The notes under the pieces: generated by a model | What the model was told of the DNA's origin: nothing | Database searches by the model: none | Seen by the model: only the letters and a program-made list of their open reading frames with translations | NCBI GenBank assembly: GCA_964019425.1 | Contig: OZ025811.1 | Span: 124,001 to 188,000 of the forward strand | Direction of reading: 5' to 3' | DNA: 64,000 nucleotides | From: Flectonema sp. DT1601 | Taxonomy: Eukaryota > Euglenozoa > Diplonemea > Diplonemida > Diplonemidae | Position numbers and translations under genes: made by a program | In this document: piece by piece, positions 10,220-24,021 of the stretch | Layout of the letters: each line of letters starts with the position of its first letter | Position numbering within the stretch: the first letter of the stretch is position 1

Positions 10220-12080
10220 TTATATTTTATTACGAACAATAAGAGTATACCAAGTCAGAATTGATGTAATGTCAAGCCGTTCGCCGTATACCTCGCGGGT
10301 AGCGATAAGCTGCTCGTGTGTAACCTGTTTTATGATATTATTTTATATTATTTCACGAGTAGAAGGATGCTCTTTGAATTCACTGTTTACATACATTAAT
10401 ATCCAGCAGGCTTGCGAATTCACCGAGATCGGAAATTCTTATCCTCTCGAACGTCTCTCGCTCATCACTGAATCGACGGAAGAGAAGTGTCACTCTCTCC
10501 AGTTTTGGCTGTTGTTTTATTATTAGTTATGCTTCTTAGTTAATAATAAAGAAGACACCATAATTACATACGTCATCTGACCATTTGGAGTTGTTTTGTA
10601 GTTCTTTTCGACCGGCTGCTTCTCGGGATAGGCGACGATCGTGTCTCTCATTTTTTGAATTGTTGAGTGCTCTATATAATATTGAAAGGTAGCTCCTCTC
10701 AGTTGAGAGTACAGAGTCAGCAATATCATCCTCAATCGAGCCAGCTATGCGTGAGTTGACAGCTGCTATGTTTGAATTAGTAGAGTAGCACACTCCTGTA
10801 CTTGAAAGTGCAATAGTCAGACCAGCAGTAACACAAACCAGATTCATGACTTCCTTTACATTTCCAAGTATTGCCCGACGTTCTCTTGCTGAGTTAATCT
10901 TCTGTTGTAGACCTTCCATGAAATCTTTAACACCATTATCAACTGTTGGGAGTCTACTTATCATTGTTGTTGGTATCCCATTAGCTGTCTTTATTGCTTC
11001 CCATCCAGACCAGATGTTACAAAGGTCAAAAAATGAAATTTCACTCCCTTCTGGAGGATACTCGTTAATGATCTCAACGTTAATAAATTGCTGTAGCATT
11101 TCTAATATTGAGTCGTCGTACTTTTGTGTGTCACCATGTTTGATGACACTACAAAGATCAGAGAATAGAATAAACCCATTCGCATTACTGTCGTGACGTA
11201 TAAAGCTTCGAAACAATCTCTTCTCATCACCTGACAGTTTTGCGATTATCTTTTTTGTGATGTCTTCAATTCCTTTTAGCATTAAAGATTCCTCTTGCTT
11301 TCCTACCAAGGCATACTCTTCTAATTGTCCTTCCAGGGCGGATAGTTTACCTACTAATTTGTCGAGGGTTTTCTTCCTGGCATCTTGTCTTCTTTTTAAA
11401 GCTTCCAACTGGTCTTCAATAACAGAACGAGGCGACTTACCCAACGTATTCCTTTGCAACTCTCTAGATGAGGTCACAGGAGCAGCTGTAAGTTTATCTT
11501 GAAGAAGGTTATCAGTCGATAGAGAGGTTGTAGTAGGAGTAGGATGAGTTCCACTGCTGTCTGTTAAACCAACGCTGTCATTACTGCTGGAAGTTCTTTT
11601 CACTAGAATGCTGTCAGACTGCTGACTATCATCCAGAGTCCTATGAGGTAGTGCTGATGATTTCCCAAATAATTCTGAAATCTTATTAACAGCAGTTAAT
11701 TTATTCACTCTCTTTATCATTTCCTTCCTCGCTGCTGCGGATCTCACGGGAGCTGCTTGTTCATCAATCTTCTTAGGCTGATATTTTTCAGGTAGTATCC
11801 CGCTTATCATGTCAAGGATATTTAACGGCCACTTTATGAGTGAAATATCACTTATTCCCTCTCTTGGATTCAATAAGTGATGCATTTGATTACTTTTTGG
11901 TAAGTCATTACGAGATTCCTCGGTGAGAGTAGCTTCACGTTGGGGAATCTTTTTTGGAGGAATATGTAACTTTCCATTTTCCCAAATAATGAAATCCACA
12001 ACCTCGACAGGTGATGAAGTCCATAAAGGTGTAGAACTATCAGCACGTGGTTCTATTAACCACTTTAGTCTTGATGACAT
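10220..12080 (-). CDS. protein with EF-hand-like stretches, three exons, function unknown
   Basis: Three exons: 12080-10572, 10508-10395 and 10324-10220. Both introns (63 and 70 bp) start GTATGT and end CAG, and the frame is kept throughout, giving 575 residues. The C-terminal 72 residues lie in the two small exons and would be lost if only the long exon were annotated. A central coiled coil (about residues 205-275) precedes an EF-hand-like segment (FRSFIRHDSNANGFILFSDL) and a second degenerate one; the last exons contain two more helix-loop-helix stretches (FRRFSDERETFERIRISDL and LIATREVYGERLDITSILTW). The first loop keeps acidic and Asn positions, while the others lack most ligands, so calcium binding is doubtful. 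No family is recognised. The T-rich acceptor-like CTATCAACCAACAG precedes the ATG. Confidence 0.82.
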
Positions 12081-12866
12081 GTTTTAATTGTTAATTGCTG
12101 TTGGTTGATAGAAATAACGTCACAGTTTTGTAAAAACACACAAAACTCTTTTAGAACTGACTTAATCATTCATTTTCTTATATCTGTTGAGTAGTTTCAG
12201 TAAAATTGTTGTAAACTCACAAGCATGTTGTGTACCTAAACAACATTACACCCACTTTGTCTAAGCCTTCGCGTACACCGAAGAATCCCTACACAGCAGA
12301 CTGCTGTTGTGAGTAGTTCAAAACAAAAGGTTAAAAAAAAAAAATTTTTTTTTTTCTCTGTAAATCTTTTTTCTCTTTCTCTTTCTCTATTTTTTTTTTT
12401 TTTTTTTTTAAAATTCGTTGCTGCAGATTACAAAGACGTACGGGGCCAGAATAGGGCCAGTTGCCCTAAAGCAACCTTAAGTCTGAGGTGAATAAGAACA
12501 CATTACCCAACATGTAATTGTTAAACTTGGACCGTATGTAGCAGAATACGAAATTGATTACAAGACTTCGGCGCAGGGAGGCACCTAGCTTGCCCAGCTT
12601 GCTGGCATCTTGCCCATGCTCCGGAATTTACTTAACACAAAACGTGTAGCAGTTGCCGCCACGATTTTTCATCAAAAGAACGAAAGAAGAAAGAAAAAAA
12701 AAGCCTGCATCCCCTCAAAATGGAATCTTTTTTATTATTTTTGTCAACTCTGTCGGATGAGAAGAAATCCGGACATAATTTAAATACTACTGAGAGAAAA
12801 TCTTTGTTCGAGCTGAGGCTCAGAAACAAGACAATTAAACGATAATATCTACTCAGTTGATAGGTG

Positions 12867-12894
12867 TTTTTTTTTTTTTTTTTTTTTTTTTTTT
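12867..12894. repeat. T28 homopolymer
   Basis: An uninterrupted run of 28 T. It belongs to the large set of A or T tracts in the spacers of this window. Confidence 0.95.
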
Positions 12895-13701
12895 GGGATG
12901 AGACTGCAGGGGACTGAATAAGTGGGTGAGCAAGGACGGGAAAAAAGAAAACAATTAAAGACAAGCTTATTACTTCATAACATACTCGTTACCGTTGATA
13001 AGAACATTTGCTCACCACGGCGAATAGAAACAAAAGAAAAATCCAAAAGAAAAAAACTCCTTTTTATAACAGATACCTGTTAGCTCATCTGTCTCTTTTT
13101 CATTTCCTTTTCGATATTTGTTTATTTTCCTTTTTTTTTTTTCCTCACTCCACCTTTTGAATAAATTGACGAATTGAAAAAAATAACGAGATACACCCCT
13201 CCCCTCCCCCCCCCTTTATTTGCAGTATGCGATTTTGTTTGGACGGAATCCAGTTATGATGATTCAAGTCTAATTTGTTGCGTTTTAACTTTGATTTATT
13301 TATCCAAGTCCCCCCCCCCTACCCTCTGACAAAAAATAATTGCCAATTTCTTACACTCACTCCGCTAACAAAAAAAGTTGGGAGGGAAATGTGAAATATT
13401 CCACGTTTGATCGATTAGCCTTCTTAGTAATTAAGTATCTATCTTCTCATAAGCTGTTTATTCATTGGTATTGGTAGTTGGGTTTTATTTGCTTGAAAGA
13501 TTAAACTCAGCGACAAAAACTAGATAGAGAGAGAGGAACGTGGTGCAAGATATAACATAAAAAAAAAAAAAAAAACTTTTGTGCAAACACGCTTAGATAC
13601 GAATAAAATATTAAATAGTTGAATATATTAAAATAGGGGTGCGGGGGAAAAAAATAACGAAAGGGAAATGATTACAACCTTTAAAAGTAAAAACGTACAG
13701 T

Positions 13702-13715
13702 CGGACCGCGGTCCG
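13702..13715. repeat. 14-bp GC-rich perfect palindrome
   Basis: CGGACCGCGGTCCG is its own reverse complement. It stands out in AT-rich surroundings and might be a protein-binding site, but no function can be assigned. Confidence 0.85.
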
Positions 13716-16700
13716 GAACCGTCTTGAGACGCCTATTCGATAGCATTACAACTACGCTACGTCTAAAGTTACCCAAACGCACAGTTATCAAGCTTTTGAA
13801 TTCTCAAGGCGTCTACCCCCTCCCGGTGTTGTACCCTGTACTGTTTTGTTTGTTTGCCTTTGGTTGCTTGTTATTTTTTTCTTTCAGTTTTTTTTTTTTT
13901 TTTTTTTTTTTTGTTGTTGTCCAGTGTTATTTTTCGTTTGGATTCACTCTTTCTGATGAGACGAAGGAAACGGGAATATTGCCAAGAAGGAAGGGAAAAA
14001 AAAAAAGAAAAAAAAGGAAAACGGCATAATCTTTTCCAGCCAATCAGGTAACCCAATTCCAAACGCAAGTATTTTCGTTCTTGTCGTGGGGGGAAATCAG
14101 CACTGACAGCCCGATCTCTTCGGGGAAAAGAAAGCAATAGTTCGCTCTCAGCTCAGCTCCAAAGTAGGCGTCGCTGGTGCTTTTCAAGATTTCAAGGCAT
14201 GAAAAAAGATAGTTTACAAAACAGGTATTTTGTCATTTCCTTCATTCAGCAGTTTTATGAAATGTCAGACTACGAGTAGGGGTGGCAGGGAGAAAATTGA
14301 AAAAAAAAGGAACGTAAAAAGGGACTCGTTATTCCTGGTAACCACAACTTAACTGACGAGAATCTGAAGTAGTTCCAGCCTGCAACTAGTGGATGCTTGC
14401 TTGTTTGATAAAAGAAGTGAGGGAGTCAAACTCAAGAAATGATTAAGGGGTACCCCTCCCCTCCCCCAGCCGTGAGACTCCCATTGGCGAGAAAAGACGT
14501 ATGAAATTCCTGAGGATGATACCACATGCAGAAAACAGGACGTGACAACTACGAACATAAGTAAGAACTGGCAATCACTACTTCTCATAGAAGTCTTTGC
14601 AACCCAACTCTTCGCCCGTCTTCAGTGATGTCAATAATATGGTCAACAAAACAAAATCTCATCTGCCTAAACGAAAAAAAAAAAGGGAAGGAATCACGAA
14701 ACAGTCACTCAACCATACTAGATAACCTGCTAAACAATTGTGAGTGCCAGATGGAAGTTTAGGTCAAGGAGGGATTTTGAAAACTAAAATATAAAATGAA
14801 AGGATTTTGTTTTTTTTCTTGAGGGGGGTTGGAGGAGGAGAGCAATTTTAAAAAAAAAAAAATATTTCAAAATATCCAAAAAGAAAAGTATTTTTTTTTG
14901 CTACTAAAATAAAACTGCAGAAAATCCGCATTTTGATCTGGCTTCCCTTGTAGGTCCCATAAAGCAAGTAAGCTTGAAATAAAAGATTAACAAGATTTAG
15001 GTCTCAGTACCTTACAATATTCCGACCAAACGAGACTCGAAAGGGAGAGGGACAAGGGAATAAAAAATAGTTTTTCGTCAAACACTCCTGGGAGGCATAC
15101 CTGATGGGATATATTATACTCAAGAGGGAAACCAAAACACGAAAATTTGACTTGAAGCGAAAAAAAGTAATGACAATAAGAGATGAAAGGTATGAATAGT
15201 TTAAAAAAAGGAGGGGATAGTTGGCCAGTCTTAGAATCGGTTCTACCGTCCTAGGTCACTTGTAGTGACTTAACATCTGTTAACGTTGATTTGATCACCT
15301 CGAATGTAGACATACTTATTTAATTATTTCCTTGTCAAAATATGGTAATGCGATTACTATTTTCGAAGACAAGTCAGAGTCCTAAGTTTCAGAGCAGTCA
15401 GTCTCAACATCGCAGTATTATAAAACGTTTTTACGTTAAGTTGGTACAAAACGCCTGTGGTTCTAAGCCGCCTAACGCTTCCCCAGAAAAAGAGGAAAAA
15501 GAAAAGAAGAAAACAAAAAAACAAAGAGGACTTACAATGACAACGTGAAAGGCTGTTAATTGCTCCAACTGATGACATCCTAACAACCCTGTAGTCACCC
15601 TTAGAGTCTACAAGGAACGATGATAATAATTGCAAAATAAGAAATAACGGGAAAGCTGAACGTAAGTAAGTAATGGTTTGAAACTCCAGAGAGACAAATG
15701 TCGGGATAAAGCAGAAGAAAGAAAAAAAAAAACTAGTAAAAGTAAATCATGAGGGGGGAAAGACAACAATAGGAAAATAAACAACAAAGTTATTATTTTC
15801 AATTTTTTATTTTATTTTATTCCGTAGGGATTGATAAAGAAATTCAAGGAACCTTCGTAAGTACTTTATCATACGTTCCGATATTTTTATTATTTCTTTT
15901 CGAAATTTTCCCTTTTTTTTTTTTTTTTTTGAGTTGCAAATTCGTATTTTGAAGGGCCCGCAACAATGCCTCAGAGAGGTATTCGGGTTCCAGACATTCG
16001 TGAGTTTTCTCCAGAGCAACTCGTTTGACCAGATGTCAAGTGACGTTGAGGCTATTCTGGTGAAGGAAAGAAACGCTCGCATTTGTGCTTCAGTTTCTCT
16101 TTGAGAGATATCGCTCTCCAAGTCTAGAGTCACTCCCTTCAAACGCATTTGTCTTAAAAATATATTAACCGCGTCTTGTATTGTTTGAGAAGAAAAAAAA
16201 AGAAAACAGAAGCGGTTTCTTATTCTTAAAACCGAGATTTACATTCGCTAACAACTTATTGCGAATGATAGTAAAAAATTGTTTGTGCACTTGTAGTGCG
16301 TTCGCAGCCAAAGAAAGAAAAGAGAGAAAGAAAAAAAATCAACAAAAGCATTACATCAAGAAGTTTCAGCGAAACAAAGTATAATTATGGGGAAACAATC
16401 TCAAAATAACAGAATTAGATTCACTCAGCGCTTGAATCACGGTCAGCATCTCGTGGAGTGATTTGCGATTTTGTTATCTTCATTAGGTGAGGTCTTTGTA
16501 GACAATCTCTTCAGCTGAATCCAGTTCGAGATCCTGACCGCTTCCAGACCAGAAGAACGCTTACTGATCTATCTGTAAGCAGTTAGTCAGTGAATTGGAC
16601 TATCAATGCCCACTAAATCTCCTTGTGAGTTGTCAACAAGTTGTGTTTTTACTCACATTTTCTCGATCTTTCCATTCCAAGTTTTGGGATTAATATTTAT

Positions 16701-19439
16701 CATTTAGTTACTACCAAGGAAACCCCGCAAAGAGAACGTTGGTATCCCTTTGGTATCACTAACCATGTGTAAGAGTTTATCCCTATGCTTATTTTGAAAG
16801 ATCGCATCTGAGCGATTCTTAAAAAAGAAAATGAACAGGAAAAGGAAAAAGTAAAATTAAAATATCCTCGCAACACTGCATTCTTTCGCCTTCGAAGACT
16901 TTGGGTACGGCAGAATAAGTTTCGGTTGCGCATCTTAGCAACGATCATTCGATTTCTGCTGACTGGCAGTTTGAATTGCTTATTTCAGAATAAAATGAAT
17001 AAATAATGGAGAGGAAATAAAAATAGGGGGGGATTTAATCAACAAGAAGCCTTTCAACTATATCGTTTACATTTTTCTGAAGGAAAAATCAGCTGGTCTA
17101 TTGACCGTCATTGTGCATATAGCTTTCGCGGGGCAGCCTAAAGGGATGTGGATATTATGACAGCTTAGTTTTTTCTGTAGTATTTTATTCCCCAAAAGGA
17201 TGTTTCCTGCGATGCTGGTCATAAATCGTCGCAGCAGATCTCCTCAGCTTGCTGTAACCGAACAAAGGCAAAAAAGCAAAAAAAAAAAAAGAATAAAAAA
17301 AAAGACAATGCGTGAGTTACCAGAACCGAAAAGACACGTACTCACCATCCCCTCATTCTTTACACAAAGTATATAAAGGAAGAGAAACAGGTGAGGAACT
17401 TTAAAAAAAAACGGCAACTCACGGCACCCTGACAACTGCTTAGATTCCAAAGTTCATTCTATCGTGTCGCAAGAAAAGAACAGAAAAAAAACGAGAAATA
17501 AAAAGAACGTACTGAGAAAAAGAAAAGTACACAAAAACTAAAACAAAATACAAAAGAATCGTAAGATGATGCAAGTAAATTTGGGAAACAAGACCTAACC
17601 AAAAGTGAAAGACTACCGTGCGAGCAGTGACACACATGCTTATCTACATGTGTGAGCCGCCGTCCATTAATCCTTGATAACTTTAATTTTAAAGGTCAAT
17701 TCTCAAAAACACCACCGACGGTGTTGCGACGCAACCTTGCTTATGGGCTGCCAATGAACTTGTGACAAACCCTCCGGAAAACTAATATATTTGATGTAAA
17801 TTGTATCTCGGGTTCCCTGATAGTGGGTGAGCTATCTGTTGAGATTAGGGAGAGCCGACACCAATCAAGACAAAAAAGTTTCTTGTCATATTATTTTTTT
17901 ATTCTCACATCGAAAAACCATGCCGGATGCCGACTTCATGGCAACTGTCCTGCTGTCTAGATGAACTGACCCCCTTCGTTATTTCTGGCTTTCTTTCTTG
18001 TACGACCTTCCGATAACGACGACAGCTTATAGCTCTTTAAAAAAAAAAAAATATAGTTCTCCCTTTTCCCTTTTTTTTGTTGTTTTATTTTTCCTTATTT
18101 AGCGAGTGACTTGTCACCTTCTTTTTTGCTTTTCAACAATATCTTTTTAGTAAAAAAAAAAAAAAAAAAATTAAAGGAGGTATCTGAAAATGGGCGCTTT
18201 TTACATTAAACAATGCGAGCATGAAATAATCTGAGAGCCGTAGTCGATTGCATGCTCACAATCAACATTAGAATTTATTTTATTTGTTTGTTTTGTTTGT
18301 TTGCTTTTTTTTTGGTTGCATACGTCAGATTCATGAAAAAAAAAAACAAGAAAACCGCTCACAAGGGAAGCGAGACTCTCAACTAACGAAATTTAAGGAA
18401 AATTAAAGACCACCAAGAACCACTGCAGTCACTGTAGTTTAAACTAAAAGAAAACGCACAGAAAGCTCATTATTTAACTGTCTTGATGGCATATCAGAAG
18501 GAGTAAAATAAAGCTGAACAATCAAAAAATCATAAGAAAACAAGTCTCACTATCTTGATGGGATTTTTCTTTACTCAGTGCTAGTCACTATTTTATTTAC
18601 GAAGCCTAGGAAATCAAAATTCAGCCAACCTAAACACTTCAAATAGAGTTATTAGAATATTTAAATTAAAAAAAAAAAAAAAAAAAAAAAAGTGACTATA
18701 GAGCACATGGTCTTTGTTGGGTAACAAGATTTCATTTTTTGACACACTATTGTGTATATGTGTACTACACACATTTTTAAAAAAAAGAAAAACATCAAAA
18801 GTGGTATCAAAAAGTATCAGTTGAAAGTATTCATAGTGGTGAATAAGACAGCGACCCATCGCTTATGCTCGCCCCTCTTTAGGGTACTGTATGCAACTTT
18901 AGTACACACGAGAAAGTATCAGCAGGTAATTGTCTAAAGACATTCATTTCTTTTATGTTTATTTCATTTTAACAAAGTGTTAAGTGTTTCTCACAAAGAT
19001 CAACTCGACATCCCACAAGGAGGCCACAGTCACCGTCATTCTTGATTCTCACAAATACATCTCTCGCACTAGCTTTTTTCATTAAACTTCAAAAGAACAA
19101 TCGAAGAAGGAGACTGAGTTACAAAGGCAGACAAGCATCGTGCATGGGTGCAACCCAATTAACGTATAATAGCTTAGGAGTTCTTTTTTTTTTTTATTTT
19201 TTCTTTTTCTTTTTCAAAATATCCCTCTTTGGAGAATTAAAAAAGAAAAAAGAAAATAAAAAATAGTAATAAGAAAATAGAAGAAAAAGTAAACGAATAT
19301 CGAATTATCGGTAACTTCTCTCTTTTTCCTTCGATGAAGTTAAAAGGAGGATGACTGATGAAGACGAGTCGAGGCGAACATTAAAACATCGGATGTGAAA
19401 GGGGCTTTAGATTAAAAGTCAATACTTTGTTCAAATTTG

Positions 19440-19470
<31 letters not shown>
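19440..19470. repeat. A31 homopolymer
   Basis: An uninterrupted run of 31 A inside the gene-poor region. Confidence 0.95.
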
Positions 19471-19473
<3 letters not shown>

Positions 19474-21313
19474 AAATATGCTTGAGATACAATGCGGATA
19501 TGCACCTACATCCGCACTCATTGAATAAGCTTCTGATTCTCTCAAAACACATAAAAGTACAGAGAGAAAGAGAGGGGGAAGAAAAAAAGAAATAAATCGG
19601 CTTCCCCTTGCAGTATGCTATATTGGTGTCCCTGAGAAGGCGTTTTAATTTACCTGGCGTTTAGTGGTTGCTAAGGAGAATCGGGTACCTCCGAAGAGCC
19701 TCAAAACTCTATGTTACGATCTTGAATGATCGGGTGAGATAAGAAAAAACAAATGAAATAAATGTCAAAAGGTCGACAACACAATACTAATGCAACACTC
19801 CAGTGAATTACTGACACCACTCAAGTATAAAACACGAAGAAGCTAATCCAATATTCTTTTAAAAACAATAAAAGATACAGAAAGTGACAAGCAGCAAGGA
19901 GAGGGAGACTACGAGAAATCTTTTATTATAAGAGGGGAGTTATATACGTGAATAGTTCAAAAGATTTTACTACGAAACTGGTGGTTGTGATTGCAACCAG
20001 GCAGAACGATGATGGAATAAGCATAAGTTTGGTAATGCGTACAGTTCCTGTTTACGATGTTTTCAAACAAAGCGGGGGCAGGGAGATGGGCAGGGATGAA
20101 TCAAGAATTGACATCAGTAACAGAAAAGCCGTACTGGAGCGGAACGTATTTTTTCCCGTAATCGCAGCACACCAAACTAAGCAGAGAGAAGTATACACAC
20201 ATGCGGTATCACCACTTAACAATATAACCTCGCATTTACCTTAAGCAGATTCGGGAGGGTTGCAATACCTAGTAAGGCAACAACACAACAAAGTCATACC
20301 TTCCGATATCATTCGGCATACAAATTGTTAACTGGCAACCATCCAGGACATCGAACTAACAAACAGAAACTAATTTGTAACAACTTAGCAGAAATGAAAA
20401 AACAAAACAGCTGTGCACACGTCACCTTTTTTTCTTTTTCTTTTTTGTGCACTTTCTGACCGCCGTAGCGAACCGAATGCAACGTCTAGACCGAGAAATA
20501 AAGACCACGGTGCAAGTACATGTCATGAGGGGAGTGACACTAGTGGGTTTACGTGTAACAGGGACTCCTGCAGGCCATCTAAATAATAACTTTTGTTATG
20601 TTTGGGTTGGAACGTTATTCTTCTACTTCAACTCCAAGAAAATAATAAATATGTTAGTGACATGGGGTTTTAACGCTAGTTGCCTTCCTAACTAATGATG
20701 ACAGAATGACTTAAAGGAGGGCAAGGCAGGTACAACAGCGCTGAAGTATCTCCGCCTGTAAACATATCATAATTGGGAAAAGGGAGAAAAAAAATGTGAC
20801 TCGGAATCTCAGTTTTCCGTACTCAATATCGTCGTGAAAAAAAAAAAAAAAAAAAAAACTTTTGTTTGCAATAGTGATTGTGCGCAAGCGAAAGAGATGA
20901 ACCTGTAACAAAATTATTACCAGAAAAATAACAACAAAAAAAAAAAAAAGAAAAAATCCGCTGTTGTCTTTTTTTTGCTTCTCATTTTTCGACCTTTTTT
21001 TTTTTTCTTAACATGGCCGCGGTAAAAAAAGAAAAATAAATTATAGAAAATGAATTAAAGGTTTTTTTTTTTTTTTTTTTGCTGCTTGTTCTGCACTCAT
21101 CGAGTGCAGAGAAGTCATAAGATTCGTAAAGTTGACAACACATTAGACTTTACCTCAGAACTAAAGAAGTGGGAATGAACCATGAGTGCTGCAGTCAAAA
21201 GAATTTCGAAAATGAACTAAGAGAACAATCCCCACAGTTCAACATACTAGACGCACTATTCTGAATGTCAGACGTAGGCAGCTACTTAAGCATGAGTGCA
21301 TCCTTCTTTTTTT

Positions 21314-21314
<1 letters not shown>

Positions 21315-21344
<30 letters not shown>
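21315..21344. repeat. A30 homopolymer
   Basis: An uninterrupted run of 30 A, preceded by a short T run and a single C. Confidence 0.95.
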
Positions 21345-21347
<3 letters not shown>

Positions 21348-23290
21348 AAAATAGACATAACTCAATCACGAGTCATAATCATCTGTCAAACAGAAAGCAC
21401 TTAAGTGAGGCGGGAAAGGTGGGTAAGGCGGTACTACTTCGGTGACTGGTCGTCAGGCATTAATACACTTGCTCAAGAAAAAAAAAGAAAAAACACGTTT
21501 AGGTTGCAATAAGCTTTTCAGCAAGGAGACTTTTCGTCTATTACCCCAAAAGAAATTCCATACAAGTACCACACATATATATTGTCATTATTATTGAGAC
21601 TCGTTTCCACTGAAGGACAGTAGAAACAGAAAATAAAGGGAAGGAAATTATTGTACCCAGTTGGCTACAAAAACCCGATCAAAGGAGGGCCAAGAGACTT
21701 GCTTCGCTTTGTTAGAGTTTCTGAGACCAAACTCTCCGAGAAAGGTAAAAAAAAAAAAAAAAATAGAAGATTTGGGACACTTTGCAGCCTCTTCAATACT
21801 ACTTCTTTTTTTTTTTTTTTTTTGTCGGACCAATGTTTTTTCATAGTAATAAAGGAATAAATAAAAAAATTTAAAAAAAATAACCGTCGCGATTGCCTTT
21901 GAATTGGTGGAGTGATATTTTCGTTGTGAAGCATGTTGAGCTCAACATATATGAAAGATTCAAACCACTAGTAAGTAAATAATTAACGGGTCTAGATATT
22001 AAAGTTACAACAACTTGAGAAAATAAGTGGGTTGGGCGAGTAACGGAAATTTGTTGGGTCTCACACCCCAAAAAAAAAAAGTAAATATAAACCCTCATAG
22101 ACCAATGAAACTCTGCCTTCTTACCAGTCATAATAAGAGATTCAGCACCTACATCCAAGCGTGAAAAAAAAGTCAAGCGTAGGAGGCTGTTTACCTCCGT
22201 CATTTACGGAAATTATTGCAAATAGTAATATCATTTTTAGGAGAGGCTGGTTCTTGCCTCTAGGCCTTGTTCACACATGACTGCCGTATAGTACAGCCAT
22301 GATTAATTCTTAACAATAAGGACAACAGTTAAGTGCATCAAAAAAAAATAAAAAAAAAAAAATAAGAAAAGGAAATTCTCAAGTGTGGTGGACACAGGAA
22401 AGTTAAGGATATCGGTGCGTAAACCGAGAAAAAACAAAAAAAATAAAAATAAAAAAAGATTTTTTTTTTTTTTCTTTTTCTTCAATATTATATCATATCA
22501 GTACTGTATTTATAGAAAACATGGTGTATAGAAAACTTAGAATATAACAATTTCGGAAATAAAAAAGATGGAAGATTTCTCTAAAATATAATTTGGAGGG
22601 TTTTTTTTACAACAGATGTCTTAAGGCATGTTTTCAGGCACGAAATTTTTCTGCAGGCAATCACAATTTTTTGAAAAAAGACGAGCGTTTTGAACCCCCG
22701 AAGACAGTGAGCAAGGTGGTGTTGAGATTAATAAAAAAGCAGATGAATGAACAAAGAACTTCTCGAAGTGGCCAAGCGAGGAGTTGCTTACCATTACTCA
22801 GTCGCTTCAAGCTTCAAGAGAGCATAGACTGCATCACTCTTATTAAGACTAGTGTACAACCAACCACCAACAATGTTATTTGTGTATGTTGCCGTTTCTG
22901 GGCTCCAAATATGAACTATACTTATGTGTACATAGTTGTTAACCAACCCCACTAAGTTGGTATGCACTTATGCGGTACACAAACCAACTTGTAGAACTAG
23001 CCTGAGCTATTCAAACTTTTCTTTCATACATGTGACTCCAGCTGGCAGAGGTCGAGACTTTACGATATGCGGCTCATAATGTAGAATAGATGGACACCAG
23101 AAAGTGAAAAAAGATTTTTTCCCGGAACCCAAATTTTGCTAATGTGCGTGGAGTACCCAAATGTGGAGGACTTGGTCGTTTTTTTTTTGGAGATTTGGAG
23201 GTTTTTTATTTCTCCATGTTTTTTTTTTATAAATACAGTAAATATAATTACATATTACTACTTCCTTCCTCCCCCCCCTACCACCTTCCC

Positions 23291-23343
23291 TTTTTTTTTT
23301 TTTTTTTTTTTTTTCCTCTGAAAAAAAAAAAAAAAAAAAAAAA
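23291..23343. repeat. T24 / A23 inverted homopolymer pair
   Basis: A run of 24 T, the six bases CCTCTG, then 23 A. The flanks (CCTTCCC on the left, GGAAGGG on the right) are nearly complementary as well, so the arms could pair over about 30 bp. Confidence 0.9.
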
Positions 23344-23948
23344 GGAAGGGCAAAAAAAATAAAATAAAAAAAAGTAAATAATTTGTCTGGGACACATCCC
23401 ACAGATATTCCGAAGAATGAAATTGGAATCAGAAATTTTTGTTTCTCATTTTTTTTCTTGTTTGGTAAAATTTGATTGTTTGTAACCGAGAGAAGGACAA
23501 TAAGTAGGGGTCATAGTCAGAAACTACCACAAGAATCGGCACAACAGAACCAAGGCTGAGGGTGTAACCTGCTCAAGCCTCACAACAAGCGACAGAGTCT
23601 GCACTCAATTGGTTGTCTGCTGCTAAGGCCCAGTAAACCCCCGAATTCTCCTAAAGGAATCGGGATGGCAAAGGAACGTTTCACAACAGTCTCCGACAAC
23701 TGATTTTTTTACCCCTTGTTTTTCTTTCTGGACTTTTAATGTTATGCCAAGTTGACACAAAAAAAAAACCTACGGAAAAAAAAGGGACAGGGGAAACAAA
23801 AAAAAAAAGCTAACCCGCAAGCTTGTCTCGATGAGCGTATTATATGATTGCGAGCACATCCAACGTAAGCTAATATTCGGTTAGTATCACAGGAAGGCTT
23901 AGTAAAATGGAGTAAAGGAACTTCCAGCAGGTTGAAATTTCTTGTTTT

Positions 23949-24021
23949 CCTGATGGTTTTTTAACTTGTGCACCAACAACGATTGGTGCACTGATGAGCT
24001 ACCGAGTCCGAAACATCAAGG
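23949..24021 (+). ncRNA. hammerhead-ribozyme-like motif, degenerate or coincidental
   Basis: The plus strand carries the two conserved hammerhead blocks in order, CTGATGAG at 23,991 and CGAAAC at 24,009. The first block is preceded directly by a hairpin with a perfect 6-bp stem (TGCACC at 23,969 and GGTGCA at 23,985), as stem I would be. The CATCAAGG after the second block can pair with CCTGATG at 23,949 with one bulge, as stem III would. Against it: stem II is weak (three pairs with a two-base bulge), and 13 unpaired bases separate the stem III strand from stem I where a two-base cleavage site is expected. Confidence 0.25.

Noticed and set aside
15807-16148. 113-residue minus-strand frame starting MRLKGVTLDLESDISQRE
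   Set aside because: The first 80 residues look balanced and an AG precedes the ATG, so it was considered a small gene. It then runs through a poly-Lys tract and has no recognisable domain or splice partner.
19948-20244. 98-residue plus-strand frame free of homopolymers
   Set aside because: No family resemblance, and the strand is opposite to the array.
22593-22955. 120-residue plus-strand frame
   Set aside because: It is on the opposite strand to every supported gene, has no domain, and its length can be expected by chance in 12 kb.
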